This document shows, in pieces, positions 18,401-26,694 of a stretch of 64,000 bases of DNA (position 1 is the first letter of the stretch; each line of letters opens with the position of its first letter). The DNA comes from CAWAPS01 sp963783945. GTDB taxonomy: Bacteria > Actinomycetota > Acidimicrobiia > Acidimicrobiales > Palsa-688. A program made the position numbers and the translations under genes. Where the stretch lies: positions 558,001 through 622,000 of the forward strand of contig CAWAPS010000007.1 in assembly GCA_963783945.1 (NCBI GenBank), in the 5' to 3' direction. The notes under the pieces were generated by a model. It was not told the origin of the DNA, did no database searches, and saw nothing but the letters and a program-made list of their open reading frames with translations.

Positions 18401-18924
18401 CCGGCCGGCTTTCGCTCGACGACATCGCGGCCTGCCTGAGGCGATGGCTTCAGCCCGGAGATCCGCTCTGGCATTACCCCGACCGGCTCCAAGATCCGGC
18501 TCTGGCTCGAAGTCTGCGCGGCTATCTGACCGGGAGCATCGACGTGGTCCTGCGGCTGGGGACCGGAGATGGCGCCCGCCACCTGATAGTCGACTACAAG
18601 ACCAACTGGCTGGCCCCGCCGGGCTCCGGGCTCACCGCCTGGCACTACCGGCCCACCTCACTGGCGGCGGCCATGGCCGCCGAGCACTATCCCCTTCAGG
18701 CCCTGCTGTACCTGGTCGCACTGCATCGCTACCTCCGCTGGCGCCTGGCCGGCTACGACCCCGAACGACACCTCGGGGGCGTGCTGTACCTGTTTCTCCG
18801 AGGCATGTCCGGGGCGGCCAACCCGGTGGTGGACGGGTCCCCTTGCGGCGTGTTCGCCTGGGACCCTCCGGCCGGCCTGGCCGTCGAGCTCTCCGACCTC
18901 CTGGACGTCGGGCGGGCGGCGTGA
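15397..18924 (+). CDS. recB: Exodeoxyribonuclease V beta subunit RecB (helicase-nuclease)
   Basis: 1175 residues from the GTG that overlaps the recC stop. Superfamily 1 helicase motifs: Walker A LLEASAGTGKTHT near residues 41-52, LVDEFQDTDPVQW (Walker B/motif II), IGDPKQAIYSFRGAD (motif III), IHRSKGLEFPIVYLP, and YVAVTRARHQVVVWW (motif VI). The C-terminal nuclease domain keeps LIVDYKTNW near residue 1064. RecB is the 3'-to-5' motor and the only nuclease of the complex that processes double-strand ends for RecA. The frame is open far upstream inside recC but that is a shadow. Confidence 0.95.
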   Translation: MTGGPDPGARSPSGSGSAGGAPDPAPFDIAAGVPAGITLLEASAGTGKTHTIASLAVGLLAGGLSVDRLLVVTFTRSATGELRSRVRARLVAAEAGLRAVLGGAGPGDDELVVLLSEGPADLVRRRHGALAEARADFDSATITTIHGFCDQVLRSLGSAADFGRDLRFVDSLDDMIDEVVDDLYIRKFVGASSPQFDRATARRIVATAVANRDAAIEPALAPLDTTEGMRASLARRGREEVLRRARMAGAISFDDQLDRLHATLTGPSPGVALERLRDRFSAVLVDEFQDTDPVQWDIFREAFAGRVSPLVLIGDPKQAIYSFRGADVWAYLSAAASADHHFTLRTNWRSDQPLIDAVDAVLTGATLGHPDIRYRTVTAAPGRQASRLTGAPAGAALRLRLVHRADGIVDLTAKGWASTASARRVVAADLAGDIGSLLGSGAALVGPGRPAPVRPADLTVLVRTNGEAAIVNAALGAARIPSVVAGAGSVFATEAADHWLSLLEALEQPSSATRAARAALTSFVGWDIPGLVAAGGEAGVGDRGDPAPGRRLEDVQASLYRWSGVLSERGVAAVYETMAAETDLVARELAWAGGERKLTDLRHIAELLHVEALESGARARRLTSWLRDRASESGTDTAPEDRSRRLESDAEAVQIQTIHRSKGLEFPIVYLPYMWTAFPDNDLMPLYHDIDNADRRTVDVGGDRWEGFGRHKSRAYDERRGEDLRQAYVAVTRARHQVVVWWVTSSETKSSSLARLVLGPGRASPLLAPPAQVPANDDLVEERLGEVARRAPGRISVERVVRPEGTAWGEGPAVEPALEVCRFDRVLDDSWRRTSYTAITADSHRAASGSVVGSEAESPGLDDEPEPGPRPAPLDPEAEGLTADALLPDPAAGDEIRHSASPWSELPSGPGFGTAVHSVLEAVDFSSPDIGGVLAQAVAESGAWGPAPDPDGASQLVRALVAAIETPLGRLAGGRRLRDVGRHDRLDELQFELPLAGGDSPSGRLSLDDIAACLRRWLQPGDPLWHYPDRLQDPALARSLRGYLTGSIDVVLRLGTGDGARHLIVDYKTNWLAPPGSGLTAWHYRPTSLAAAMAAEHYPLQALLYLVALHRYLRWRLAGYDPERHLGGVLYLFLRGMSGAANPVVDGSPCGVFAWDPPAGLAVELSDLLDVGRAA

Positions 18925-18934
18925 GCAGCCTGGC

Positions 18935-21310
18935 GTGACGCCGGGGGCGAGGTTGACGGGGACGGGCGGAGCGGTACTTCTGGACCAGCTGCCGTGGGCC
19001 GACCCCCGGCGGGCGATCGGTGGGCCCGACGCCCTCAGAGCCTGGAACGACGCGGCCGTCCTGGTCAGCGCCGACGTCCACGTGGCGGCTCGTCTGGCCC
19101 ATCTGCTCGGGGAAGCAGACGACGTCGCGGTCCTGGGCGCCGCCTTCGCCGTAAGAGCGGTCCGCACCGGGCACGTGTGCGTCGATCTGGAGACGATCTC
19201 CACCAGTGCCACCAGCGACCTGGACCCGGGCGCCGACCTGGGCGCCCTGCCCTGGCCGGTCCCGGCGGACTGGGTCGCCGCCATGTCGAGGTCCAGGCTC
19301 GTCGCCCCGGGCGAGGCGGACGGCCACGGTCCGCCCAGGCCGCTCCGATTGAGCGGGAGCCGGCTCTACCTGGAGCGGTACTGGCGCCAGGAGTGCCAGG
19401 TCGCTTCGGATCTGGCCGACCGGGCGGTCCAGCCCGCGTTCGAGATCGACCCACGGGTCCTGCGTGACGGTCTGGCCCGGCTGTTTCCGTGGCGGGAGGG
19501 ACCGGACGGTCGCGGCCCGGGCCCTGACCCGGACGGTCGCGGCTCGGGCCCTGACCCGGACGGTCGCGGCTCGGGCCCTGACCCGGACGGTCGCGGCTCG
19601 GGCCCCGACCCGGACGGAACCGATCTGGCGCCGTTGGCGGCTGCGGTGGCGCTCACCCGACGGCTCTCGGTCGTCGCCGGCGGGCCGGGCACGGGCAAGA
19701 CGACGACGGTGGCCCGCATCCTGGCGTTGTTGTTCGAGCAGGCTGCCGCGGCCGGCGCCCGACCCCCGAGGGTCGCCCTCTCCGCGCCCACGGGGAAGGC
19801 GGCGGCTCGACTGGCTCAGGCGGTCCACGACGAGGCCGCGACCATGCGAGTGGACGAGCAGGTGCGCAGCCGGCTGCTGGCTCTCGACGCCAGCACCCTG
19901 CACCGCTTGCTGGGCTGGCGGCCCGACAGCTCGAGCCGCTTCGCCCACGACCGCGGCAACCGGCTGGCTCACGATTTCGTGGTGGTGGACGAGACGTCCA
20001 TGCTGTCTCTCTCACTCATGGCCCGGCTTCTCGACGCGGTGCGACCCGACGCCCGGCTGGTCCTCGTCGGGGATCCCCAGCAGCTGGTGTCGGTCGAGGC
20101 CGGGGCGGTGCTCGGCGACGTGGTGGGCCCGGCCGCCGGCGGCTGGCGGATGTCCGGGCCGGCCCGGATGAGGTTGCGGGACCTGACCGGCTTCGACCCG
20201 ACCACCGGGGGGACGGAGGCCGGCGGTTGGGCGGGTCGGACGGATCCGGGGAGAGAGCGGGGCCGTGGGGTCGAGCGGGCGGGAATCGGCGAGCCGGCAG
20301 GCGGCGGGGTTGCGCCGGTAGGCGGCGGGGTTGAGCCGGCGGGAGTCGGCGAGCCGGCAGGCGGCGGGGATGAGCGGGCAGGCGGCGGCGATGAGCGGAC
20401 AGGCGGCGGGGATGAGCCGGCGGGAGTCGGCGAGCGGGCAGGCGGCGGGGATGAGCGGGCAGGCGGCGGGGATGAGCGGGCAGGCGGCGGGGTTGAGCGG
20501 GCGCGAGCCGCCGTCGGCCCGGTGCCCGGCGCAGCTGCCGGCCCGGTGCCCGGCGCCATCGGCGACGGCATCGTCGTGCTCCAGCGGGTCCACCGCTTCG
20601 GCGGGAGGATCGCCCGCCTGGCCGCCGCCATCGCCGAGGGAGACGCCGGCGCCGCGGTGGGTCTCCTGTCGGAGCCGAGCGGCGAGCTGCGATGGTCGGA
20701 TCCCGACTCCGTCCGGGCTGACGTCGTCACCGCCGGCGAGACCCTGGTCGACGCAGCGCGGCGGGGCCGGGACCGGGAGGCGCTGGTCGCCCTCGGCACG
20801 TTCCGGGTTCTGTGCGCCCATCGGCGGGGTCCTGCCGGGGTGGCCGCCTGGAACGACCGGATAGAGGGCTGGCTGGCCTCCGCCATCACCGGGTACGCCT
20901 CGGGAGGACCCTGGTATGCCGGGCGGCCCTTGCTGGTCACCGCCAACGACTACGAGGTTCAGCTATTCAACGGCGACACCGGAGTGACCGTGGGCCGCCC
21001 GGACACCACCACGGCGGTGTTCGAGCGCCGGGGCCGCATCGTCGAGGTGTCGCCGGCCCTGCTCCGCTCGGTCGAGACCGTCCACGCCATGACCATCCAC
21101 AAGAGCCAGGGCTCCCAGTTCGACGAGGTCGTCGTCGTACTGCCCGAGGTGGACGGTCCGATCGTGACGCGCGAACTGCTCTATACCGCGGTGACCCGGG
21201 CCCGCCGCCGGGTGACCCTCGTCGGGTCGGAGGGGGTGCTGCGCTCGGCCATCGACCGGCCGGTGGCCAGAGCGTCTGGTTTGCGCCAGCGGCTCTGGGG
21301 CGACGAATAA
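18935..21310 (+). CDS. recD: Exodeoxyribonuclease V alpha subunit RecD, with repeat-rich insertions
   Basis: 791 residues from GTG at 18935, ten bases after recB. Walker A VVAGGPGTGKTTTVARIL near residues 245-262; Walker B and following VVDETSMLSLSLMARLL; motif III LVGDPQQLVSVEAGAVLGD; C-terminal MTIHKSQGSQFDEVVVVLP and LYTAVTRARRRVTLVGS. It is the 5'-to-3' motor of RecBCD. Two low-complexity segments encoded by minisatellites interrupt it: residues about 189-228 just before Walker A and about 449-523 after motif III. Both keep the frame, so the enzyme should be functional, with disordered loops. Confidence 0.93.
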   Translation: MTPGARLTGTGGAVLLDQLPWADPRRAIGGPDALRAWNDAAVLVSADVHVAARLAHLLGEADDVAVLGAAFAVRAVRTGHVCVDLETISTSATSDLDPGADLGALPWPVPADWVAAMSRSRLVAPGEADGHGPPRPLRLSGSRLYLERYWRQECQVASDLADRAVQPAFEIDPRVLRDGLARLFPWREGPDGRGPGPDPDGRGSGPDPDGRGSGPDPDGRGSGPDPDGTDLAPLAAAVALTRRLSVVAGGPGTGKTTTVARILALLFEQAAAAGARPPRVALSAPTGKAAARLAQAVHDEAATMRVDEQVRSRLLALDASTLHRLLGWRPDSSSRFAHDRGNRLAHDFVVVDETSMLSLSLMARLLDAVRPDARLVLVGDPQQLVSVEAGAVLGDVVGPAAGGWRMSGPARMRLRDLTGFDPTTGGTEAGGWAGRTDPGRERGRGVERAGIGEPAGGGVAPVGGGVEPAGVGEPAGGGDERAGGGDERTGGGDEPAGVGERAGGGDERAGGGDERAGGGVERARAAVGPVPGAAAGPVPGAIGDGIVVLQRVHRFGGRIARLAAAIAEGDAGAAVGLLSEPSGELRWSDPDSVRADVVTAGETLVDAARRGRDREALVALGTFRVLCAHRRGPAGVAAWNDRIEGWLASAITGYASGGPWYAGRPLLVTANDYEVQLFNGDTGVTVGRPDTTTAVFERRGRIVEVSPALLRSVETVHAMTIHKSQGSQFDEVVVVLPEVDGPIVTRELLYTAVTRARRRVTLVGSEGVLRSAIDRPVARASGLRQRLWGDE
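19501..19617 (+). repeat. 27-bp in-frame minisatellite in recD (unit DGRGSGPDP)
   Basis: About four copies of a 27-base unit coding D-G-R-G-S-G-P-D-P (first copy has GPGPDP), ending just before the ATPase domain of RecD. Copies are nearly identical at the DNA level, so the array is young or being homogenised. Multiples of three keep recD open. Confidence 0.9.
20281..20505 (+). repeat. 21-bp in-frame minisatellite in recD (unit DERAGGG)
   Basis: An array of a 21-base unit coding D-E-R-A-G-G-G, mixed with variants (GEPAGGG, DEPAGVG, VEPAGVG), about ten units. Blocks such as GVGEPAGGG recur, so units have been copied both singly and in larger blocks. It lies between helicase motif III and the C-terminal motifs of RecD. 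Confidence 0.9.
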
Positions 21311-21435
21311 GGCGACTCGGAGGTCGAAGATCCTGACGGGGCGAGGTCGACGCGGTTGGCCGGGTCGGGTAGGCGGGCGAAGCGGGGACCCGACGGGGCC
21401 AGCCGCCCGGGCGAGGCCGACCCTTCCGTGTCTAG

Positions 21436-21465
21436 AGTATACAAACAGACGCAAGCATGTATACT
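21436..21465. promoter_or_regulatory. 8-bp inverted repeat, possible operator or hairpin
   Basis: AGTATACA at 21436-21443 and TGTATACT at 21458-21465 are perfect inverse copies separated by 14 bases, in an unusually AT-rich spot. It could be an operator or part of the large structure that follows 10 bases later. Confidence 0.5.
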
Positions 21466-21474
21466 AAACGCCGA

Positions 21475-21561
21475 AATCTCGTAGACATTTCGTTTTCTCG
21501 GAGCATTTTCGCACGCTTAACGTGCGATTTGACACCGAGAACCCAAAATGTCTACGAGATT
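21475..21561. other. 87-nt long imperfect hairpin
   Basis: A perfect 16-base outer stem (AATCTCGTAGACATTT at 21475-21490 with its inverse at 21546-21561), then in register a 7-base stem (TTCTCGG / CCGAGAA) and a 7-base stem (TCGCACG / CGTGCGA) closing the loop CTTAA. The pairing is coaxial with small internal loops. It lies in the 482-base gap between recD and the flavin reductase. The rest of that gap is ordinary GC-rich DNA with no gene that I can support. It could be a structured RNA, a recombination site or a relic of a small mobile element. Confidence 0.75.
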
Positions 21562-21792
21562 CCGTGGCCCTTGGGCGCCTCCTTCGGGTCAGGACGGCGC
21601 CGAGAAGATCCCAGCCGCCTAAAACCGTCGGGCCTGCGGCCGCGCCTCGGCCTGCCGCCCGCGGCCACACCGGCCTCAAGCCAGTCAACTCACCCGAGAA
21701 AGGCTCAACCCGCTACGACAACCCGGTTCCATCCGTCCCGCCCGCCACCGTCAAGCTGGCGCCTGGGCACGCTGATCTGTGAGGGTGGAGCG

Positions 21793-22266
21793 GTGAATAT
21801 CGAGGAAGGGGAGTTCCGCGCCGTGCTCGGCCACTTCGCCAGCGGAGTCGTCGTGGTAACGGCCGTGCACGACAAGCGGCCCGCCGGGTTCACCTGCCAA
21901 TCGTTCTTCAGCCTCTCGTTGAACCCTCCTCTGGTGGCGTTCGCTCCCGGGGCGTCCTCCACGAGCTGGCCGAAGGTCGCCCAGTCCGGTCAGGTATGCG
22001 TCAATGTTCTCGCCGCCGACCAAGAGGGCCTGGCCCGCACCTTCGCCGCTTCGGGCACGGACAAGTTCGCCGGGGTGGGCTGGACGTCGGCGGCCAACGG
22101 GGCGCCCCGGCTGCACGGGTCGCTGGCCTGGATCGACGGCACGGTCACCGAATCGCACGAAGCCGGGGATCATTTCCTCGTGGTAGTGAGGGTGGAGGCC
22201 ATGGAAACCGGCGTGGGCCAGCCTCTCCTGTTCTATCGGGCTGGCTTCGGCAGCTTCCAGGCCTGA
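21793..22266 (+). CDS. Flavin reductase-like domain protein (FMN-binding)
   Basis: 157 residues from GTG at 21793, with GGTGGAG about 4 bases upstream; the longer frame from 21457 would run through the hairpin region and is rejected. Pattern of the flavin-reductase-like family: FRAVLGHFASGVVVVTA, the flavin-contact stretch GFTCQSFFSLSLNPPLVAF, and CVNVLAADQEGLA. These proteins reduce FMN or FAD with NAD(P)H, commonly for a two-component monooxygenase, in the cytoplasm. No monooxygenase partner is nearby, so its client is unknown. Confidence 0.88.
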   Translation: MNIEEGEFRAVLGHFASGVVVVTAVHDKRPAGFTCQSFFSLSLNPPLVAFAPGASSTSWPKVAQSGQVCVNVLAADQEGLARTFAASGTDKFAGVGWTSAANGAPRLHGSLAWIDGTVTESHEAGDHFLVVVRVEAMETGVGQPLLFYRAGFGSFQA

Positions 22267-22377
22267 CCGCACCGGGCCGTGCCCGCACCTTCTTCGATCT
22301 CTGTTCAGGGAAAAATCGCTGGATCGACGGCTCGACGGCTCGGGGTTTCTTTCCCCGCCACATCTGCACCCGCATAA

Positions 22378-22770
22378 ATGACGAATCCGTCTCAGCTTCT
22401 GGAGCACCTGCGGTCTATCTGCCTGGCGTTCCCTGAGGTAACCGAACGACCGAGCCACGGCGCGCCCACATTTTTCGTTCGAAACAAGAAGGCGTTCGTG
22501 AACGCCTGGCTGAACGGGCACCACGGGAATACATTTCCCCACCTCTGGTGCGCCGCTCCGACCGGAATGCAGGAATCGCTGTTGTCGAGGAGAGACGACC
22601 GGTTCTTCCGGCCCCCGTATGTGGGCTGGCGCGGCTGGATCGGGGTACGCCTCGACGTCAAACTGGACTGGAGCGACATCGCCGAGCTCTGCGAGGACGC
22701 CTACCGCGCCGTCGCCCCCGCCGGCCTCGGTGCCGCCCTGGGACGGCGCCCGCCGCCTTCGGGAGAGTGA
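22378..22770 (+). CDS. MmcQ/YjbR-family protein
   Basis: 130 residues. The block LAFPEVTERPSHGAPTFFV near residues 17-35, followed by the aromatic PYVGWRGWIGVRLD and the C-terminal DWSDIAELCEDAYRAVAP, is typical of the YjbR (DUF419) fold. The family is often labelled DNA-binding from its structure, but a cellular role is not established. ATG start; no strong ribosome site visible. It stands alone on the plus strand downstream of the flavin reductase. Confidence 0.85.
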   Translation: MTNPSQLLEHLRSICLAFPEVTERPSHGAPTFFVRNKKAFVNAWLNGHHGNTFPHLWCAAPTGMQESLLSRRDDRFFRPPYVGWRGWIGVRLDVKLDWSDIAELCEDAYRAVAPAGLGAALGRRPPPSGE

Positions 22771-22999
22771 CCACGAGGCGCTCCGCTCCTCTTCGAGCAT
22801 CCTCCCCTCGCGGGCCGAGGTGCGCTAGAATGAGTGAAGCGGGGCTTGGTCGTGAGGTGCGGGGTGCGGTATCTCGGCGATCACCGTCGAGGCAATAAGG
22901 CCGCTTGCCCTGCGGTTGGAATGGAAGGAAGCCCGAGCTGGTTTAGTTCTAGGGACCCTGGGATGTGGAGTTATCGGGGGGTCCTTTGTGGTGGTCGTC

Positions 23000-23043
23000 G
23001 CCCATGACCTACGGCCCCGAAAGCGGGGCCAGGCGCCATGGGC
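23000..23043 (+). promoter_or_regulatory. Nested hairpin in the 5' leader of the SNF2 helicase gene
   Basis: Inner stem GGCCCCG / CGGGGCC around an AAAG tetraloop (23013-23030), enclosed by an outer stem GCCCATG / CATGGGC (23000-23006 and 23037-23043). It ends 21 bases before the GTG start, so it may affect ribosome access or act as a terminator for upstream transcription. No T-run follows. Confidence 0.6.
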
Positions 23044-23064
23044 TGATGCTGCGGGTAATCGAGA

Positions 23065-26000
23065 GTGGAGAGAAAGCTGGACCGGATCGCCTTAGAAGCT
23101 GCGGTGGTCGCTGACGCCGGTGGCTGGGCATCAGAGGTAGATGAAGCTGCGTTGGCCGCAGATCCGCTGGCGTGGATCGCGGCCCTGCGCCGGCTCATAC
23201 ACGAGACCGACGACGGTCTGAGGGCCGCCGCCGCCCTCGATGGCGAGTTCCGCGAGATGGTGGTCGCCGACCTCACCGCCGAGCGCCAACGACTCGCCGG
23301 TGCCCTGCTGCGGCTGGCGGAGGACTCCATCGATCCGCCGGTGCCGGCCAACGGCGCAAGCGGCTCCGCCGCCGACAGCCCGGCCGGAAGCTCCGCCGAC
23401 GGCGACGGGCGCCTGGACCACCAGGCCGGGGGAGAGGGGACCACGACCGAGGTGGCCCGCCTCCAGGCCTCATGGGGCGAAGGTCGGGTGGTCGTGTGGG
23501 CCGGCGGGATCGGTCTCGATCCGGCCCGGGACGACCTGGACCGGCTGCTCGGAGAAACCGAGGGGTCGGGCATCAACTGGGAGCGCCATCCGGCTGTGCC
23601 CGTCCCCGGCCGGTCGCCGGTCGAGGCCCGTTCGGCCCCGCTCTCGCAGACCCTCGGCTGGCTCGTCGGCATCGGAACCGGGCAGGGCGGGGACGCCGTA
23701 GGGCCAAGCCTGCGCTGGATGGGCGAGGCCGCCCTGTGGGGCACCGAGCTGGTGGCCCAGGGCCACATGGTTCCCGTCCTGCGGGCCGCGGGCGGAAGTA
23801 ACTCAGCGGCCAAGCAGAGCTCGAGCCGTCATCGGGTTCGCTGGGTCCCTGCCCTGCTCGCCCGCGAGCGGCTGCACGACGTGGTCACCCGGATGCCGGG
23901 AGCGGTCGCCGCCCTGCAGAACGCGTCTCCCCCTGACGTCGTCACCCGGTCGGTTCTCGCCGGCGTGGTCGACGCGGTGTCGAGGACGGGGGCCGGCCGC
24001 CTCGTGGCGCCGGCCGCCTCACCTCACGCCGCTACCCGCTCCGAGATCGCCGAGGCCATACTTTCCGGGCTCGACGGCCGGCCGTTCGTGGCCGACGTGG
24101 AGCCCGCAGCTCGCATCGGGGAGGACCTCAAGCGCTGGGCCGCTCCGGTCACGTCCAACCACCGCGTCGGTCTGACCGTGCGGCTCGACGCCCCCCAATC
24201 TGACGGCGGCTGGCTGCTCACCGTCGAAGCGACAGGGGTGGACAAGCACGCCATGCCGGTGGAGCACGCCGTGGTGGTCGCTTCGGGGACCAAGTCCCAG
24301 CAGGTCGAAGCCCAACTGCGCCGACTGGAGCTGCTCGTGCCGGCCCTGCGTCGCCCCAGCACCCGCCGGGGTCAGGTGGTACTCGACAGCGACGAGGCCA
24401 TGGAGCTGATGTTCACCACCGGCGCGTCCCTCCAGGCGGCCGGCTTCGACGTCATGCTGCCCAAGGTGTCGCGCCGCCGCCCCACCCCGCAGCTGCGCCT
24501 GTTCGCCGAGGCCATCGGCGGGCCGTCTCAGGTGGGAGTGCGCCAGCTCACCAATGTGCGGTGGTCGGTCCTGTTCGACGACCTGGAGCTGGACGCCGCA
24601 GAGATATCGAAGCTGGCGAAGGAAGCCCAACCACTGGTCCAGGTGCGGGGCAGGTGGGTGCACATAGAGCGGGCCGATCTGGCGGCCGCGGCAGCCGCGC
24701 TGGCCGAGCGGGCGTCGATAACGCAGCTGTCGGGCGCCGAGGTGATTCGTCACGCCGTCGGACTCGAAGGCTCGGGTTTCGGCGGGCCGGTGAAGGTGGA
24801 CGGGAGCGGGTGGGCCGCAGACCTGATTCGCGGCGCCACCACCCATCCACCGGCGCCCATCGACACCCCCGACGGGTTCGCCGGTCAGCTGCGCAGCTAT
24901 CAGGCCGAGGCCGCCGGTTGGCTGGGCTTCCTGGACCGAGCTGGACTCGGCGGGTGCCTGGCCATGGACATGGGCCTGGGCAAGACCCCCACCCTGCTCG
25001 CCCATGTGCTGGTCGACCGGGGCCACGGGCCGACGCTCGTGATCTGCCCCCCCGCCGTGCTCAGCAACTGGGCCAGCGAGGCGGCCCGCTTCACCCGGCT
25101 GCTCAAGGTCTCGGTACACCATGGGCCCCGGCGGGCCGAGGGGGAATCCATCGCCCGCATGGCCGGCAACGCCGACATCGTGATGACGACCTACGCCACC
25201 GCAGTCCGCGACATCGACGCCTTGTCCGCCATCACCTGGAGGCGGGTGGTGGTAGACGAAGCGCAGGTGATCAAGAACCACAACAGCGACACCGCTCGAG
25301 AATTGCGGCGCCTCACCGCTCATTCCCGCCTGGCGCTGACCGGCACTCCCGTCGAGAACGGCCTGGGCGACCTCTGGGCCATTCTCGATTGGACCAACCC
25401 GGGCCTGGTCGGGGGGCGGACCGCCTTCATCGAGCACCTCTCCCGGGCGCCCGGCGCAGACGCCAGTCCTCCGGCACCCGTCTCCAGCGGCTTCGCCGGC
25501 TCGGGCAACTTCAACGGGTCCGGCGTCCCCGGCCAGTCGCCCGTCGGCTCGGCCTCCACCGGTGGGACCGCATCGGCCGGCCGCTCCGGTTCGGCCGCGG
25601 CGGCCGGCTCGAACGGTCCGGGGGCAACCGCCGGTTCGTTTATGGCGGCTTCCGCCGCGCCCAGCCAGGCGGGAGCGCCGGCCGCGGCCGGCGCCAGTGA
25701 CGGCGGGACGGCCGCCGCTGGACCCGGTGGCTCCGGTGGCTCCGGTGGCGCGGCCCGCAGCTCGGAGGAGAACGCCTTGCGGGCTCTCAACGGGCTTCTG
25801 ATCTTCCGCCGGACCAAGAGCGAGCCCGAGATCGCCGCCGAGCTACCGGACAAGGTCGACAAGATCGACCATTGCAGCATGACTCCCGAGCAGATCGGTC
25901 TGTACCAGGCTGTGCTCAACCGCCTGCTCGACGCTGACCTGGCCGGCGACTCCAACCAGCGCAAGGGCCAGGTGCTGGCCGCCATCACCGCCCTCAAGCA

Positions 26001-26643
26001 GATCTGCGACCATCCGACCGCCTACCTCGGGGCCGACGACGAGCAGGACGGCCTGCTCGGCCGGTCGGGCAAGCTCACCCGTCTGGAGGAGATCGTCACC
26101 GACGTCTTCGTCGCCGGGGAGCGCATTCTCATCTTCACCCACTTCGCCCGCTGGGGGGAGAAGCTGGCCGCCTACCTCACCGAACGCATGGGCGTGCGCA
26201 TCGGCTGCTACCACGGCGGCCTCGGCCGGGCGGTGCGGGACCAGCTGATAGCAGACTTCCAGAGCGGCACCGGGCCCGGCGCCCTGGTGCTCTCGATCAA
26301 GGCCGGGGGGTCCGGTCTCAACCTGACGGCCGCCAACCACGTGGTCCTGTACGACCGCTGGTGGAATCCTGCGGTGGAGGATCAGGCGCGCGACCGGGCG
26401 TGGCGGATCGGCCAGCTCAACTCGGTCATGTGCCACCGGCTGGTGTGTCCGGGGACGGTAGACGAGCGGGTCGAGGAGATCGTGGCCGGCAAGCGCCAGG
26501 TGGCCGGAATGGTGCTGCCGGCCCGCAGCAGCCTGGGCGACCTGGACGCCCAGCAGTTGAGCGCCGCCCTCGGGCTGCGCGACGACGAGCTAGTCGAGGA
26601 CGAACCGACGCCGGTCGATGCCGGCGAGGAGGAGGCGGCGTGA
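23065..26643 (+). CDS. SNF2-family DEAD/DEAH-box helicase with SNF2-associated N-terminal domain
   Basis: 1192 residues from GTG at 23065. The N-terminal 600 residues are the SNF2 helicase-associated region. The motor has Walker A MDMGLGKTPT near residue 633, motif II VVDEAQVIKN near 728, LTGTPVENGLGDLW, and C-terminal LSIKAGGSGLNLTAANHVV and QARDRAWRIGQ near 1106. Between the two motor lobes, about residues 795-900, is an Ala/Gly/Ser/Pro-rich linker not found in most relatives. Such proteins translocate on double-stranded DNA; in actinobacteria they often stand next to a SWIM zinc-finger gene. Here a small 87-residue gene follows instead. Confidence 0.92.
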   Translation: MERKLDRIALEAAVVADAGGWASEVDEAALAADPLAWIAALRRLIHETDDGLRAAAALDGEFREMVVADLTAERQRLAGALLRLAEDSIDPPVPANGASGSAADSPAGSSADGDGRLDHQAGGEGTTTEVARLQASWGEGRVVVWAGGIGLDPARDDLDRLLGETEGSGINWERHPAVPVPGRSPVEARSAPLSQTLGWLVGIGTGQGGDAVGPSLRWMGEAALWGTELVAQGHMVPVLRAAGGSNSAAKQSSSRHRVRWVPALLARERLHDVVTRMPGAVAALQNASPPDVVTRSVLAGVVDAVSRTGAGRLVAPAASPHAATRSEIAEAILSGLDGRPFVADVEPAARIGEDLKRWAAPVTSNHRVGLTVRLDAPQSDGGWLLTVEATGVDKHAMPVEHAVVVASGTKSQQVEAQLRRLELLVPALRRPSTRRGQVVLDSDEAMELMFTTGASLQAAGFDVMLPKVSRRRPTPQLRLFAEAIGGPSQVGVRQLTNVRWSVLFDDLELDAAEISKLAKEAQPLVQVRGRWVHIERADLAAAAAALAERASITQLSGAEVIRHAVGLEGSGFGGPVKVDGSGWAADLIRGATTHPPAPIDTPDGFAGQLRSYQAEAAGWLGFLDRAGLGGCLAMDMGLGKTPTLLAHVLVDRGHGPTLVICPPAVLSNWASEAARFTRLLKVSVHHGPRRAEGESIARMAGNADIVMTTYATAVRDIDALSAITWRRVVVDEAQVIKNHNSDTARELRRLTAHSRLALTGTPVENGLGDLWAILDWTNPGLVGGRTAFIEHLSRAPGADASPPAPVSSGFAGSGNFNGSGVPGQSPVGSASTGGTASAGRSGSAAAAGSNGPGATAGSFMAASAAPSQAGAPAAAGASDGGTAAAGPGGSGGSGGAARSSEENALRALNGLLIFRRTKSEPEIAAELPDKVDKIDHCSMTPEQIGLYQAVLNRLLDADLAGDSNQRKGQVLAAITALKQICDHPTAYLGADDEQDGLLGRSGKLTRLEEIVTDVFVAGERILIFTHFARWGEKLAAYLTERMGVRIGCYHGGLGRAVRDQLIADFQSGTGPGALVLSIKAGGSGLNLTAANHVVLYDRWWNPAVEDQARDRAWRIGQLNSVMCHRLVCPGTVDERVEEIVAGKRQVAGMVLPARSSLGDLDAQQLSAALGLRDDELVEDEPTPVDAGEEEAA

Positions 26644-26694
26644 TCCGCTCAGACCCGGTCCGGCCCCGATGGCCGATGCCCGAAGGGGGGCGAG

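Noticed and set aside
21522..21782. Small ORFs inside the hairpin region
   Set aside because: They run through the inverted repeats, lack ribosome sites and have no conserved look.
24019..25437. 472-codon minus-strand ORF opposite the SNF2 helicase
   Set aside because: Shadow; helicase motifs on the plus strand are unambiguous.
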